From the NCBI GenBank assembly GCA_963920765.1, contig OY987252.1, positions 5,503,966 to 5,567,965 of the forward strand: DNA of 64,000 nucleotides, read 5' to 3'. This DNA is from Ulota crispa. Its lineage: Eukaryota; Streptophyta; Bryopsida; Orthotrichales; Orthotrichaceae. The notes beneath the pieces were generated by a model, which had not been told where the DNA came from, did no database searches, and was given only the letters and a program-made list of their open reading frames with translations. Shown piece by piece: positions 12,114 to 24,329 of this stretch. Numbering within the stretch: position 1 is the stretch's first letter; the number at the start of each line of letters is the position of its first letter. A program made the position numbers and the translations under genes.

Positions 12114-12716
12114 GGATGTTGTTGTTTTACACACGCTCTTCCATGTTGCATATAAAAGAGGCACTTGGATAGCATATGAATCCCATTGGAGATGTAAATT
12201 TTTGGCCAAGTCACAAACATACTACTAGTTAATTATGATTTTTTGGGGAATTTTTACTTGTTTGAAAAGGATCAAGTAAATTTAATGTATAGAAAAAATT
12301 CATTGCTAAAGCTCAAAAAGTTGTCATAAGTGAAACTCTAGTAGGGCCTAATTTTGCATTTTTTCTTTGGAATTCTAGAATTTTTTTCTTGTTAAAAAGA
12401 GCTCAAGGGTCAATACCAAGATACAACAAAATCAAAAATACACAACTATATCTCACGCTTCTCAATAGATTTTAGAATGAACAATTACCCCTTTCTTGTA
12501 CACGTCATATAACATCCACAAATACATATAAACATCTCCTTACACACCTCTAACTTTTTATCTAAAATGGATTTTCAAAATTATAAAATTGCACAATCTT
12601 TGCAATGACATGGCCTATATGTTCATTTTTCTTGGGCATTTTTCATAAGACCATTTCCTTCAAGTGCTAAATGGTCTTCAAATAAATCATGCTAGCTCTA
12701 TTGGTGGTAAACATCC
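12114..12716. other. Intergenic DNA, nothing recognised
   Basis: AT-rich sequence between two TTAA elements with no visible gene. Confidence 0.4.
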
Positions 12717-14093
12717 TTAACTCTAAAATGACCTTGGAATTTCTTGAGCTTCTAGGAATTTAGTCTAATTAGAACAAAACAGCCAACATTTTGATAAGTT
12801 GTATCATTTCTTTTTGAATTGTACTTGTACAAAATCAAAGTAAATATGTTGGAGATCACATTAGAAAAGAAAACAAGATGACTGCAAGAATGACCTCTCC
12901 TATTTTCTGTCCCCTTCACGTCCTGCAGGTGGTTTTTGGATCCTATCGTTTGCAGTTTTAGTCATTTTGACCTAAAATTTCAAAGTAAGGTGAACATGAA
13001 AGCTGTTAACATTTGATAATTATTTTGTTTTTTTTAATTATTTTACTATTTTTAAGTGGACCCCAATTGCATGTCTACCTTTGTGGTTTTGATGGTTTTT
13101 AGTACTATTTTGGGTTTAAAAAAGCAAATCTGAAGCCATAAATTAGGGAAGTGGTTTAGGAGGCATTGTTGCACAAATTTCTTAACCAATTTTACTAAAC
13201 TCAAAAAACTCCGCCTTGCACATTGTCTCAAAATGGGCATCTTTTCTCCCTCCATTGGTGAAAGATAAAAACCTTCCTCCAAAAAGAACTTGCATCAATT
13301 TAAGCTAATGAGAGAGATAAATTATGATCATTTTTTATTTTATTTTTTTGAATTTTTTTACTATTTTTTAAAAAGTAAAAAGGAGTTTGTCTTTTTTCTT
13401 GGTAATTGCTATCCTTCTATTTTTGTGCATAACTTTTAGAAGTTTGTTTTCTTGGTTTGAATTTTCACAAGTATGCTATTTTAAGTGCTTTACAAATTTT
13501 CCATATTTCATTTTATTTAATAAAAATTATTTAAAAAACTCACAGTATTACTAGTACTATGGCTGCTTGAGAGAAAACTGGCAGGTTGTTGTTGCAACTA
13601 CCCAACACAACAATATTTCTTATGGATTGAAGTACTACAATGTTTGATCATGAGGGTGTTCAAACTATGAAAGTGATTTGAAGTCTTTCAATCGTGTTTT
13701 CACATGTCAAATTTAAAAAGTTGGTCATTAAAAAAAATGAGGTTAAGGGCCTAACATGCACAACCCCAATCATTATATGACTTCTCAAAATCTACTCTAC
13801 AGTTCTTTTAAATGAATTTCTAATGTGATTTTTTCTTAAAGATCTAGTGTATTTGAGGTTCATTCCCAAGAGCTTCCAACACTACATAATGTCAAGATTG
13901 CAATGGACACCCGTACACAAAATCTTGAATATAAAATCATAATCAATCATTTTCAAAATCAAATTGTTGAAGCTAAAACCAAATTTCAAAAAGATTTTTT
14001 CAAAAATATAACTAATAGAATAGTAATTTGATAAGGTTTTATTTAACTTCAAATTGGAGACACATTCTATCCCTAAGGTCATTTTGGAGTTAA
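12717..14093. mobile_element. TTAA-flanked element, copy 2, with nested insert
   Basis: TTAA at 12717-12720 and 14090-14093 bracket inverted ends CTCTAAAATGACCTT and AAGGTCATTTTGGAG. The outer thirds match the element at 6618-7277 (TTCTAGGAATTT; ACACAACAATAT then TATGGATTG; the CAAGATTG block). The match is interrupted between about 12875 and 13604 by unrelated DNA. Without the insert the element is about 650 bp, the same size as copy 1. Confidence 0.65.
12876..13604. mobile_element. Insertion nested in TTAA element
   Basis: Aligning the two TTAA elements by eye shows that about 730 bases here have no counterpart in the 6618-7277 copy. The flanking sequence reads ...AAAACA before it and ACACAACAATATT after it, which suggests a short ACA duplication. 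The insert contains T-rich runs and one open frame on the minus strand (13052-13282) with no recognised domain. No terminal inverted repeat is evident, so its class is unknown. Confidence 0.55.
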
Positions 14094-14323
14094 CCCCTAA
14101 AAGGCAAGGCGTGCTAGTGCAACTAGTAGAATATGAGGTGTTCTTCTTCTATTTGGACTAGATTCACACCTTTACTATAGTTGGGATCAACAAAAAAGTT
14201 GGAGAATAGATCAAAGCCGTTCTAATGAGCTGCTGGAGATCCCAAATTAAAACTTCTTTTTGGTACCAAATGCCAATTATACGGCAGCGTATATACTATG
14301 CCCTATAGTCTTTCAAGGGTTAA
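14090..14323. mobile_element. Small TTAA-flanked element sharing a TTAA
   Basis: TTAA-CCCCTAAAAGGC begins at the same TTAA that ends the previous element. An imperfect complement, CTTTCAAGGG-TTAA, ends at 14323. About 230 bp with no coding content. The second end is degenerate, so the pairing is tentative. Confidence 0.4.
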
Positions 14324-15779
14324 GGAATTAAATCTAGTGAGACAATCCCAAAAAACACATAAAAAACAAAAAGCAACTATAAAGGCCATGCATAGATGCA
14401 TGACCAACCACTAAAAGAAACAAGCACATGTAGGATCAATCCAAAATTTGGGCAACAATCTAACAATCCTTCCAACCTCCTTTGAACACATTGCATGCAA
14501 GCATGGGAAAATTTGACATTGCAAACAAGTGCAATAGGTGACATGCATTAACTTGAATTAATGAACCCATTGCATGTGCAACCACAACTTAGTAGCACTC
14601 TTCTTGCATAAGAAATGATTATGTGAAAGTTTGGCCCCTTGGAGTCTAGGTTACTATCCCTTTGCAAAGTCCTTAAAAGTATAGCTTCAAGATAAAAGAT
14701 AAAACAAAACCAAGAGAAAAAAAATGGAAAAGTACTATAACAACGTGTTCACTTTATCAAGCCATGATGACAAAGAAAAGAAACTACACTACAAAAGTCT
14801 CCAATAAGGAATTTCTATAGGCAAATTTTTAGCTCAATTTTGTCTCATTTTTATCATAACTACGTAAATACTAAATAAAAATTGGGTGAAAAATGGATGA
14901 AATAGCTAAGTCCCTTTCAAACAAATAGCAAGATTTGCCAAATTTTGAATGTGCACAAGGATGATTCCATCCATAATATTTCTCAACTACTTGCATTCTA
15001 GGCAGACAAAAATATATACCTTGGTCCCCAACATGTAATGTAGGAGACAACAATCATGTCACCTTTCGTATGAGTAGAGCTGTTGTGAAGTACAACAATA
15101 TGTGCTGACTTTTTAGGTAAATGACAATAGATGTTCAAGCGCAAAGTAGAAAATATTGCCTCTTGGCATGTAAAGAATACCTTCTAACGCTAACTTCATA
15201 TCACAAGATATGTTTCCCGCAGCATTCCAAGTCACAACGTGTTGAATAGGGAATTCAAGGTGACAAAGTGAATAGGAACTAGGTCTATGATTGCAAAGCG
15301 TTCAAACATTCAGGCACAGAGCCTCATTATTTCATTAATAACAATTAAAGGAATTATAGATAGCTGCATCATGTACTCACACAAGTCTCCCATGTCTACC
15401 AATAGAAAATAGTGGATACAAAGACAAAAAAACAAAGTCTTTCATTGGCAATTTCCTTGTCAGAGTAGTAGGAGCAAAAGGAACAACCAGGTGATTGGAA
15501 GAAAGACTTCATGATTTTGTCTCAAAATCCCTCTTTTTGGATGTCATACTAGCAGTGCTACTAGTACTGCAAGTACTACACAGCATCCTTGAAGTAGAAA
15601 TCTAAACTGTCTCTCCTATCCCAAATCTATTGGAAACAAGGCACGTGGCATGTCATTTAGGAAGGCCAACTATCAATAATGGTAATTCAATGAATGGATG
15701 AAAAAAATTCACATCCTCAAATGATGTCAGTGGTTAATGGTACTATGTAGTGCCAGTTAATGAAGGGGGGAATGCTATA
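14324..15779. other. Intergenic DNA, nothing recognised
   Basis: About 1.45 kb without protein motifs, RNA genes or obvious transposon ends. Confidence 0.4.
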
Positions 15780-16006
15780 TTGTGAGCACGAATTCATGAG
15801 CCGTGAGCCGTGAGCGTAATTTTTTTGTCAAAATATTAAATTTGATCTATAAATGTGTACATATGACCTTATAATTGCACATCATAAACATTCATCTCTT
15901 GAAAAATTGTTGTTTTTTAAGTTTTTTTCATTAATTTTGAGCTCAAAATTGATTCCCGCTCACAAAATCTTGGCTCACCGCTCAAAGGCTCACCATTCTA
16001 CTCTCA
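15780..16006. mobile_element. MITE-like inverted repeat with GTGAGC ends
   Basis: The left part contains GTGAGCACGAATTCATGAGC and two GAGCCGT units. The right part contains GCTCACAAAATC, GGCTCACCGCTC and GGCTCACCA, which are complementary in the opposite order. The interior is AT-rich and non-coding, and the whole is about 225 bp. No target duplication was identified. Confidence 0.45.
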
Positions 16007-16477
16007 CAAAATAGCTTACCTCGAGAGTGGTTTAGGGTTCATACTGCAAAGGAGGCCGGTACTTTCTCAATCTAAGTACAAAGAGACTGGAGGGAATCTG
16101 GGGTGTCTGCAAATTATGCAGACTTGGACCAAAGAGCTGCAAAAGTGTCCAAGGCAACTCCAACGCAATTGCAGTTGGAAGTGGAATCACTCATGACCAT
16201 AGTGCACATGGAAGGGGAGGTGTTGAAAATTTAGCATAAAGAGGCAAAACTCAGCTTCAATAAATACCAGTGGAGGAGGAGAGAAACTGAGTGCCTCATA
16301 GGTACTTTCAAGGGTCAAATGGAGTTGAAGAATAAGCTCATTGAAGAGATGAAGTCTACGGGTGCAGATGTCAACCGTGAACTCATCAAGCTAGAGATGC
16401 TCCAGGAGCAACTCCAACTTAAAGAGCAGCACCTCATTGAAGTGAACATTGAGCTGGAAGGGGCCGGCACTTTCATA

Positions 16478-16614
16478 GGTAAAAAAACAGGTCCACAATG
16501 ACTAAGTGATAATGAATAATTCATGATTGTACAATCATTTTACAGTCATTTTTTAGTTGTTGTTTAGTCATTGCAATTATTGTCACTTAGTCATTGTGGA
16601 CTTGTTTTTTTACC
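16478..16614. mobile_element. 137-bp MITE inside gene A
   Basis: The ends GGTAAAAAAACAGGTCCACA and, at the right, the complement of GGTAAAAAAACAAGTCCACA form terminal inverted repeats of about 32 bases with one mismatch. They continue through ATGACTAAGTGA and its complement. The interior repeats TAGTCATT-like words. It lies between the coiled-coil and zinc-finger parts of pseudogene A. No unambiguous target duplication was seen. Confidence 0.8.
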
Positions 16615-17099
16615 TGTGTTTATTGGCAACATTGGCACAAAATGTTAAGTTCCACTAAGTGGAATTTGATGGTTTAGTAGCTCATTTCTGGTCTTTGAAG
16701 AGAGGAAATCTAGGTGCAACATTTTCCCCAAGACCCATGGTGTATGCTCCTTCAAAAGACAAAACTGAGGGGTCATCCAGCTTGAATTGGGAGGCTAATT
16801 GTGATGGTTATGCAATTTGCTCCCTTTGTTTTTTCCCTTTCCTCACAATGACATCATGGTCTCTTCTTGTAGACATTTGTATCACCTCTTCTGTGCATCA
16901 ATTATCTTTGGTAGTAGTAGTAGGTGCACAACTATGGGGTGTAATGGTTTGCCACATCCAAAATGGCATATGAGTTACGGCTGGGGGGAGCCAAGTCCAA
17001 ACATATTGGAGCGTGCATTGATGCTAGGACTGGCTAATGAGAGGAAAAGGATCCTCCAACACCATCTGGAATCAGCCAAGGTTAAATGCCCTCCTTCCG

Positions 17100-18224
17100 G
17101 TGAGTATTTATTTTTCTCAAATTTTAAGGTTCATCTATAATTGCATGTTTGTGTACTCTTGTGCATATGGTTCTTTAAATTGTAATAGCTAAAGATAGTA
17201 TGTAGCAACTTCTCTGTAGAGTACAACTACATGCTTTAAATACGTGCCCTCTAAGTACATTTTGAAGTGATCACAGTATTCTTGAGTAGTTTTATATGTC
17301 TCTAAGTACATTACATTTAAGTTGGTACATTTGGAATCAAATGAACAAACTCATGATACGCATGCAATAATAGATTGTAAGACACATACAATGTGCATGG
17401 AGGACAAACCTGGTTTAGGATTAAATATAGTTGTTGTACTCCTATACTTTTTTTTTATACTAAACACACTCTTTGCAGCTTCTATCATACAATATTAGAA
17501 ATTATAGTACAAAATTTACAATAATAGAATTGCTAGTACTTCTTTGGAAATACTGAATTTGTAACTTTGTAGTTGGTTGTATCAAAAAAAATGATTGAAC
17601 TTATTAATTAACATTAATATAGTACTCTCAATACAAAAACCACTAATTGTATACAATTCAAGGTAATTTTACATACTACATGTACTATTTGGAGAAGTAC
17701 TTTTTATGCCACATACAAACTATTAGGAGTACAACCAGTTCTGTATTCTCCATACTTTATGGTACTTTATACAAAATAATAATACTTTTTCTTTAAATTT
17801 TTACTTGTTTATATACACAGGTCCATTGTTGATACTTTTACTTCATTAGAGCTGTGCTCATAATGTACATAGAGCAAAAGTAGTACGTAATATACAATGT
17901 GTGAAATTGTTGAAAGTAGATTGTATCTAGAAATGTTCCTTGTATTTCACCTTTTTCTTATTACATCATATAAGGTTTTTGATACCCGTTTTGTATTCAC
18001 TACAAATCGTATTGATATTCTAATTTTCATACAATAAAATTGTACTAAGCATTTTTAAATGTATGGTTCTTTTTTTAGTATATCTAGACTTATGTACAAT
18101 TCATTATAATATGAACAAATTATTTTCTAAAGCTCACGGTTATGTTTGAATTTGTCTAGTTCAATGAAAATGAATTTGAATATGAGTTTAGTGTATTGAA
18201 TTGAAAGTGTTGGTTTATGTGCAG
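17100..18224 (+). other. GTAC-rich intron of gene A
   Basis: The donor CCG|GTGAGT at 17100 and the acceptor TTTATGTGCAG ending at 18224 join two frames in phase (TCC G|TT GCA GGC). The 1.1-kb intron contains about 17 copies of the palindrome GTAC, several times more than its AT-rich composition predicts. The intron at the matching place in gene B is likewise GTAC-rich. Confidence 0.6.
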
Positions 18225-18689
18225 TTGCAGGCCAGAAATTTGCCCATCCTAAAAACTCTCTAGCAATTTTCACAAAAGGAGCAACTAGCCATGCGGTCTC
18301 TTCACCAAAGGCCAATGAATGGGCAGGTCTCGGATTGTCTACACTTCACGAAAATGATATCAATCCATAGAAAGTGATTGACCTAGAAGAGTCAAAGAAG
18401 AGAGCATGGACTGAAGTTGAAAGTCCTGCATCAAAACTGAAAGCAAGAAATATGAAAAAAAAAAGAAGCTCAAAGACCTTCTAAAGAAAGAGACATGGAT
18501 GCCGAGGCTGATTTCAATTCTGAGTCAAAATCTAGTAAGGACAAGCTTGAATTGAAGGTATTAAACCTGCCCTCTAGCTCTAGCACAACTATCTCAAATT
18601 CAGACAGTAAAAAAATAGTAGCACTGGAGGTGTTGGCAGATTGCAACAAGAAGAAGAGGAAGGGGATAATGAGGTAACCAATAAAACGC

Positions 18690-19943
18690 TAGTCAGAACA
18701 GTTTGTTTGGTTGGTTTTTATATTTGTAAAACCTAGATTGATGATGTCAAGTCTAATATAGTGGATTTGATCAGACATCCAAAGAAGAAGCTCAGCTCCC
18801 AATATCAACGGGAGAAGTCCGTGGAGTAAGCGGCAAGGCAATTGAAGAGTTTGAGGTACATGTAGGACAAGGGTTGTGAGTAGTTGAGGGTGACATTGTT
18901 ATGGGCATGTTTGCAGTCGTTGGGTATTGGTGAGAGCCTGCCTTTGAAGCAAAGGGCAGACAACCATATTGTGGTATCCCAATCAACATTGTTCATTGGA
19001 GAAATGGAGCCCAATATAGGACTAGCAGAAAATTTTGCGTTTGATGAACATGAGGAAAGTGAAGAGCAGGAGAGAACCACTCAAGGAATTGCTGATAACA
19101 AGATAGTTTGAGGAGAGGTAATTATTGGGGGGGAAATGACATTGGCAAGGGAGTTGTTGAAGAGATGAGGTGCTTTGACAAAGTAAATGATGTAGAAGTG
19201 AGGGGTTTGGACAAGGGTTGCCTTGGGGAGAGGAAGGCTGGAAGTGACACAAATATTGGAAAATCTGACAGTGCCAATGAGAGATTATAGTTTCAAGTAA
19301 TTTTTTGAGAAGAGCATTTGGTAGCATTGAAGGAGGATAAGGAGAACCAGAAGGAAGAGTCTCCACAGGCTATTACACCAAACAAAAAAGGAAGAATGAG
19401 AAGAAGGAAGGGAGGAGATAGAAGCATCATGTTCAAGAGGAGTTTAATAGTTCCCTAGAGAAACCCCTTAATTCAGAGCCAAGTTCCACAGTAGGACTGA
19501 GTAAGATAGCATCAAAGGTGGGACTTGACAATGGTGACACCCAAATCCACATTAATAACCCTACCCTCGCTTATTCACCTTCAAGCCAAAGAAATACTAG
19601 GTTGCAGCAGGGAAACATACAAGTGTCTACGCAGGTAGACAAAGCTTTGTCCAAAAAGTGTAGACGGTCGTAGCCCATGTAGTTGTTTGCTTATTATTAT
19701 TATAAGATTTGATTTCAAAGTTACTTGCATCTGTAGACATGGTTAAGATATTTACTTTGGTATGCAGTGTAGGTCAATTTCAAGTTAGTTTTGATATATG
19801 TAGCCAAACATATTTTGTAAGTTCCTTTAAAAAGAGAGGCTATTGAAATAGAGATTGATTTTTTTGGGCATACCTTTGTTAGTTTATAATTCCTACATCC
19901 TAATGTGGTTTGTTTGGATGTGTTTCATATAGGGTTTAGGTTT
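18690..19943 (+). other. Possible degraded upstream exons of SET gene
   Basis: This 1.25 kb has fragmentary open frames rich in Glu, Lys and Ser, such as 18884-19111 and 19108-19290, and a segment near 19560-19670 reading SSQRNTRLQQGNIQVSTQ. SUVR proteins have a low-complexity region before the pre-SET domain, so these could be its remnants. No domain can be named. Confidence 0.3.
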
Positions 19944-20895
19944 TGTTGAAGACTTGTCTAGGGGCCTTGAGGCGATTCTGGTCCGAGTTTTTCCTCACCA
20001 TTCACTAATGACTCCTTTCAAATACATAACCACTAGTATTATCCATAGCAAGGCATCCATCCATACCTCTATTATTGGGTTAGGGAATGGTGAATTTTGT
20101 TCATGTAGCATAGAAGATTGTCTAACAGCAATGGTTTCCTGTCAATGTACCAAAGCCACATGTGGTGAGTTTGCGTATAACTTAGCAAGGCTCTTAAAAA
20201 ACCACTTCATGCAAAGTATGCATAGCCTAAATAGGATTTTCATCAGGCAGTGTAATATGAAGTGTCAGTGCCATAGTAAGTGTGGTAATTGGGTGGTACA
20301 ACAGGGGATGCAGTATTTGGTAGAAGTCTATCATACTCAGCATATTGAATGAGGTATTTGAGTTGGCTAGCTTATCCCCAAAGGTGCATCTGTGTTTGAG
20401 ATGAGTGGAGAGATATTGACAAATGCAGAGATGGAGATTAGGAACCTTGTAGTCCATGAGGGTCTATCATATAATCTGCAACTCAATGCTGATTGGGCCA
20501 CCAAAAAGAAATCAGATGACAACACTGCTTTGTGTTTGGATGCTACTCACTACGGCAATGTTGCTAGATTCCTAAACCACAGGTTTGATTTCTTTCATAA
20601 TCCTTTTGTTGGTTTTTTTTTTTAATAATGCATATAAGGTTCCTAACAAGCATTGCATTAATGATGTGCAGATGTGGGGATGCAAACTTTATTGACAAGC
20701 CTGTTAAGATTGAGAACATCAAGAGGAGTTCTTACCATGTTGTTTTTTTTGCCAATTGAATGATTCATAGAAAGGAAGGGTTGATATGGAACTATGGCAT
20801 TGATTTTAATAATCATGGCCCAAGATTGCCGTCCTTTTTATGTAAGTGTGGTAGCATCTTATGTAGAGATGAGTTTTCAAAATGTATTTGAAAAC
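19944..20895 (+). pseudogene. SUVR-like SET-domain histone methyltransferase, decayed
   Basis: Plant SUVR proteins methylate histone H3 lysine 9 in the nucleus. The frame at 19950-20350 resembles the pre-SET region (DLSRGLEA, PFKYITTSIIHSKASIHTS, a Cys-rich stretch, KCGNWVVQQG). The SET core follows: LIPKGASVFEMSGEILTN, LNADW, LCLDATHYGNVARFLNHR. After an 89-bp intron (20583-20671, CACAG|GTTTGA to GTGCAG|A) come CGDAN, SSYHVVFF and IWNYGIDFNNHG, and then a post-SET CKCGSILCR at about 20840-20875. The key NH.C, Y..D and post-SET Cys residues are still readable. Stops near 20350, 20358, 20367 and 20757 abolish the product. The retained intron argues against a reverse-transcribed copy. It sits between pseudogene A and a minus-strand mobile-type gene, so capture by a transposon is possible. 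Confidence 0.85.
20583..20671 (+). other. Intron within SET pseudogene
   Basis: GT at 20583 and AG at 20670-20671 remove 89 bases and join NHR|CGDAN in frame, the expected continuity of a SET domain (NHxCxxAN). The intron contains T-rich runs before the acceptor. Confidence 0.75.
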
Positions 20896-20899
20896 TACC

Positions 20900-21485
20900 A
20901 ATGAAGTTGATGTTAAGTTGATGTATATAACTTAATAAATTATGTTTGGTTATAAATTTCATATGAAATTTGTATTGCAATCCAAATTCCAAAAACTCTA
21001 CTGAAAATTTCAAAGTACTTTTTTGTTTGTCCATACATTCTATGTAAGTAATTCTATTAAAGTAACAATGTAGTGCTTTCTTAACATCCAAACTAAATCA
21101 AAACACTGGTTAGAATAAATCAATACCCTTGAATACCGTATTTTATAACACTTTACACAACTCATTTTTTTAAACACTCAAACTTATAGCCAACCACCAG
21201 TGCCAAACACAGTATTGGCAAAAAGGCTACTATAAATGAAATCAATTTACAATTATAAAGTGTTTACAAGTAGCCCTAATGAAGCCGTGATTAGGTTCAA
21301 TGTTCAACTAAAAGTGTATTATAAGTATTAAAAATACTGTACTTGTAATACATGAAAATAATCTACTGATATTTGGTTGGTTTTAAAGGACCCTACACTA
21401 AACAAAATAATCCCAATTACTGTTAAATGCCAACCATTCTCGAAACGCATCTTCACACGCCCTTTACAATTCAGCTGACAATTTC
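20900..21485. other. Intergenic DNA, nothing recognised
   Basis: AT-rich sequence between two convergent pseudogenes, with some GTAC and ATAC words near 21300-21370 but no gene. Confidence 0.4.
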
Positions 21486-23335
21486 TACACTTTAGTTTCC
21501 TTCACCTTGTATGAGGCAAGAGTCTTAGGGAATTTGCAAGCACAGACAAGGTGTGCATCTACATGTGCATCTACTGCCTTGTCCAAAAACACATAGGTCT
21601 TGTCCACTTGCCCAAACTTCTTGTAGTATTTCCCTCAAATAATAGCATCTCCTATATTGAATGTTCCACCCCATGGACAAGAAGGAGGTTCTAACAATGT
21701 GAATTTGGTCTTCTGGCATTGGAGAATGTAAAACAACACGCCATCTTCATTGTCTTCCTCTGCACGAACCATGACATTGTCACCAACTTCAACCAAGTCC
21801 CCAATTTCCTCTGAAACTCCATTGTGCAACTAATTCTCCATCTTGTCCATCTCTTCAATTTGTTCAGCAATTGCAATAGAATTAGTAGGTACCAGCCTTT
21901 GCACCTACCACTCCTGCACATGTCTAAATTTCTCACGGTTATCCCAATCATTGTCAACACATGAAATACAAAAACAAGATAAAGCACAAGTTTTGAGAAG
22001 AGTAAGGTTTATCATGGAAAATCCCATAATGGAATGTAAACCCTTTGAACCTGGAATTATGTTGCATTTTAAACTGTTGTCATTATGATTCACCTCTCCT
22101 TTTTCAATGTGCCAGAACACTCTAGATAGAGATGAAGTAGAAGATTGGGAATATGAACTAGGAACCCGTTCTGCATATTTTTCTTCCTAGAACTTCACCA
22201 CTTGTGAAGCATTTTGCAATTGACAAAGAGGATTTTGGATTTGCTCTACTGCAAGCAGCCTCTTCACCACAACTCTAGCTCCATCCCACTCCCCTTTACC
22301 ATGGGCCAATTTGAGATAATTCCATCGCATCTTGCAGCCACATGTGATCATGGGGTACCGCGCTACAAAGTACATGGTTGTTGCACACTTGAATTGTGCA
22401 CTACAGCCGTCACTAAACACCCAGTACTCATCAAGAGTAAAACCTAAATCAAGCAACCAATCTCGATGTAAAAACATACAGTGTTGACACAAATAAGGAA
22501 TCATAGTCTTTATCATCAGAAATATAGAAATAAGTTTGTTTTAAAATCTCATTTCCGTCCCTCCACATAGTGATGTGTACCAATATAGTGACAAATGTGC
22601 AAAAATAATATAGTCTTTGAACCTCATTCTGAATTGCAAAAGAATGGTTATCAGCATAATTGATATGAGAAACAATAACTCCTTCTGGCACATTCATCAT
22701 CATTAGTTGACACTGCTTGTCTTACCATCTTGCTTGAAAGTTGTGAGTGATGAAGGTTGACAATGTCTTCCTCATATATGATAAAAAACATTTGCACTTG
22801 TCTCCTTGAACGTTTCCATCAAATGATTCTTGGCCTTCCCCGTGTTGGCATCTACCCCTACCTGTTAGTACTCAAAACATTTCCACTTCAAGGTAAATGA
22901 GGAGTAATTGCACAACTCTTGATCACAAAAATTAAACAAATGGAATCCACATTCATTACAACTTCCCATTAGGCATTCAAGCTTGTGCCACATGTCAATC
23001 TCTCCCTTTGGACACACGCAAGATTCCCACATCAATGTTATTCTTTTGAAAACTTGATTGTATGCATGGCAGCTTCCATCCCCGTTGCCTACACAAACCA
23101 CACATTGACAATTGCAATTCATGTGTGCATGCAAACCTTTGACTTTATCTCTCACGTTATTTAAAGCACTCTTCATAAAGTCCATTTCTACGTGGTAAAT
23201 GCAATAGCGGATGTTCTTCTCTTTCAATACCTGACCCACCAAGGTTTTAACCTCTTGAAAGCCCTCTGCCACACATTACACCTCGGATGTGCCTCCTTGA
23301 GGAATAAAAGGAAACAAGTTTGTCAAACATATCAT
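21486..23335 (-). pseudogene. Cys-rich mobile-type protein, decayed
   Basis: I cannot name this family with certainty. Read from about 23335 downward it gives VAEGFQEVKTLVGQVL, then a Cys-rich block (HAHMNCNCQCVVCVGNGDG; CVCPKGEIDMWHKLECLMGS; CNECG), then NVPEGVIVSHINYADNHSFA, VTILVHITMWRDGN and TYFYISDDKDYDSLF. Next come EYWVFSDGCSAQFKCATTMY and KLAHGKGEWDGARVVVKRLL, and a C-terminal module with EDNEDGVLFYILQCQKTKF, CPWGGTFNIGDAII and KTYVFLDKAVDAHVDAHLV. The SDG..QFK...HGKGE.DGA pattern is one I associate with multicopy transposon-derived proteins. The gene ends at the TAG complement at 21486. Two frame changes (near 22700 and 22510) and stops near 22862 and 22812 show it is dead. Confidence 0.55.
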
Positions 23336-23339
23336 CCCG

Positions 23340-24320
23340 CCAATAATGGTATAAGATTAATCAGCGTGCACTGTCATAAAAGATGATGACAAGCAAAGCA
23401 TATGTAGCTATTGAACTATACAAAAATCACACGATCTTCTGTTTACCTTACTATTATAGATGATTAGAATTATTTAAAACATACTGAGAATGACATGACA
23501 AGTATGATTGTGCAGCAAGTATGCAAATAGTATATTTTGTATCCCATTGCAATAATTGTACTATATTAATTGTATTGTACTTGTCAGTCAAGAATACTGT
23601 ATTTTCCATTTGTACTTTGCTGTATATGAGCTGAATGAACACAAAGTACACCATCTAAACATCAAGGAATAAATTAATACCAAATACAATCATGTACAAA
23701 GAAAAGTGTTTTGATATTCCTAGTACGTATTTAGTAGTTGCAATGTACTATTGATATTTTCTGTCTTGATCAAGCATAATAGGTACTATAAGTACGTTTT
23801 AAAGTACGTTTTTTAGTATTGAAAAAAAATCAACAATTTGTACTCAAAAGTCTATACTCTTAGCAACTTTGTTGTCTTGTTTTCACTAGTCCCACGTACA
23901 GAAATTAAGTCATTGTATTATAATGACACCATAAATAAGTATGAGTACTTTGTTCATTTGTACAGTCATATTTTTAATTTGTTTTATGCACTACAATACA
24001 ATTTTATAGTACACTCAGCACTAAATAACATGTTAATTATGAAGTTGTTATTGGACAACACAATATAAATTAGCAGCAAAGTATATGTTGAGGAATTTTG
24101 TGCCTAACTACTCTTTGCACATATGTAAATTGCTTTATTGTACTAAACACATAAGGAAACTATGAAACAAAGGTTGCACAAGTACTTCTGAATAAACAAT
24201 AGGGTTTTAAACTATTGTACTTAACTACAAAGTTTAGAAAATAATAAATATGTAAGGAAACCCCTTATATACACCTTGCAATTTGCAACAACATGATAAA
24301 AATTGAGTAATCTACTGACG
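23340..24320. repeat. GTAC-rich spacer upstream of minus-strand gene
   Basis: About 19 GTAC tetranucleotides occur in 980 AT-rich bases, for example TAAGTACGTTTTAAAGTACG near 23788. The density matches the intron of gene A and the spacer at 54041-55548. It lies at the 5' side of the minus-strand pseudogene and could be its intron, leader or element end. No coding content is visible. Confidence 0.5.
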
Positions 24321-24329
24321 GCCTACCTG

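Larger units (their letters stand above)
16085..18677 (+). pseudogene. Coiled-coil/RING-like protein 'A', decayed
   Basis: I do not recognise a named family. From 16085 the frame reads a Glu/Lys/Leu-rich coiled coil (VSANYADLDQRAAKVSKATP, later MELKNKLIEEMKSTG and LEMLQEQLQLKEQHL). A 137-bp MITE interrupts it at 16478-16614. A zinc-finger region follows at about 16825-16980: ICSLC, then SSCRHLYHLFC, then a later Cys pair and PKWHMSYGWG, which fits a RING-H2-like C-x2-C...C-x-H-x2-H-x2-C pattern. An intron (17100-18224) follows, then a Lys/Ser-rich tail. Breaks include stops near 16238 and 18368 and frameshifts near 16840 and in the A run at 18451-18462. The zinc-finger region is clearly paralogous to gene B at 55549-58023, with a similar HLYH motif, HP.W...G ending and downstream intron. 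RING-like fingers often act in ubiquitin ligases, but that role is only inferred. Confidence 0.6.
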
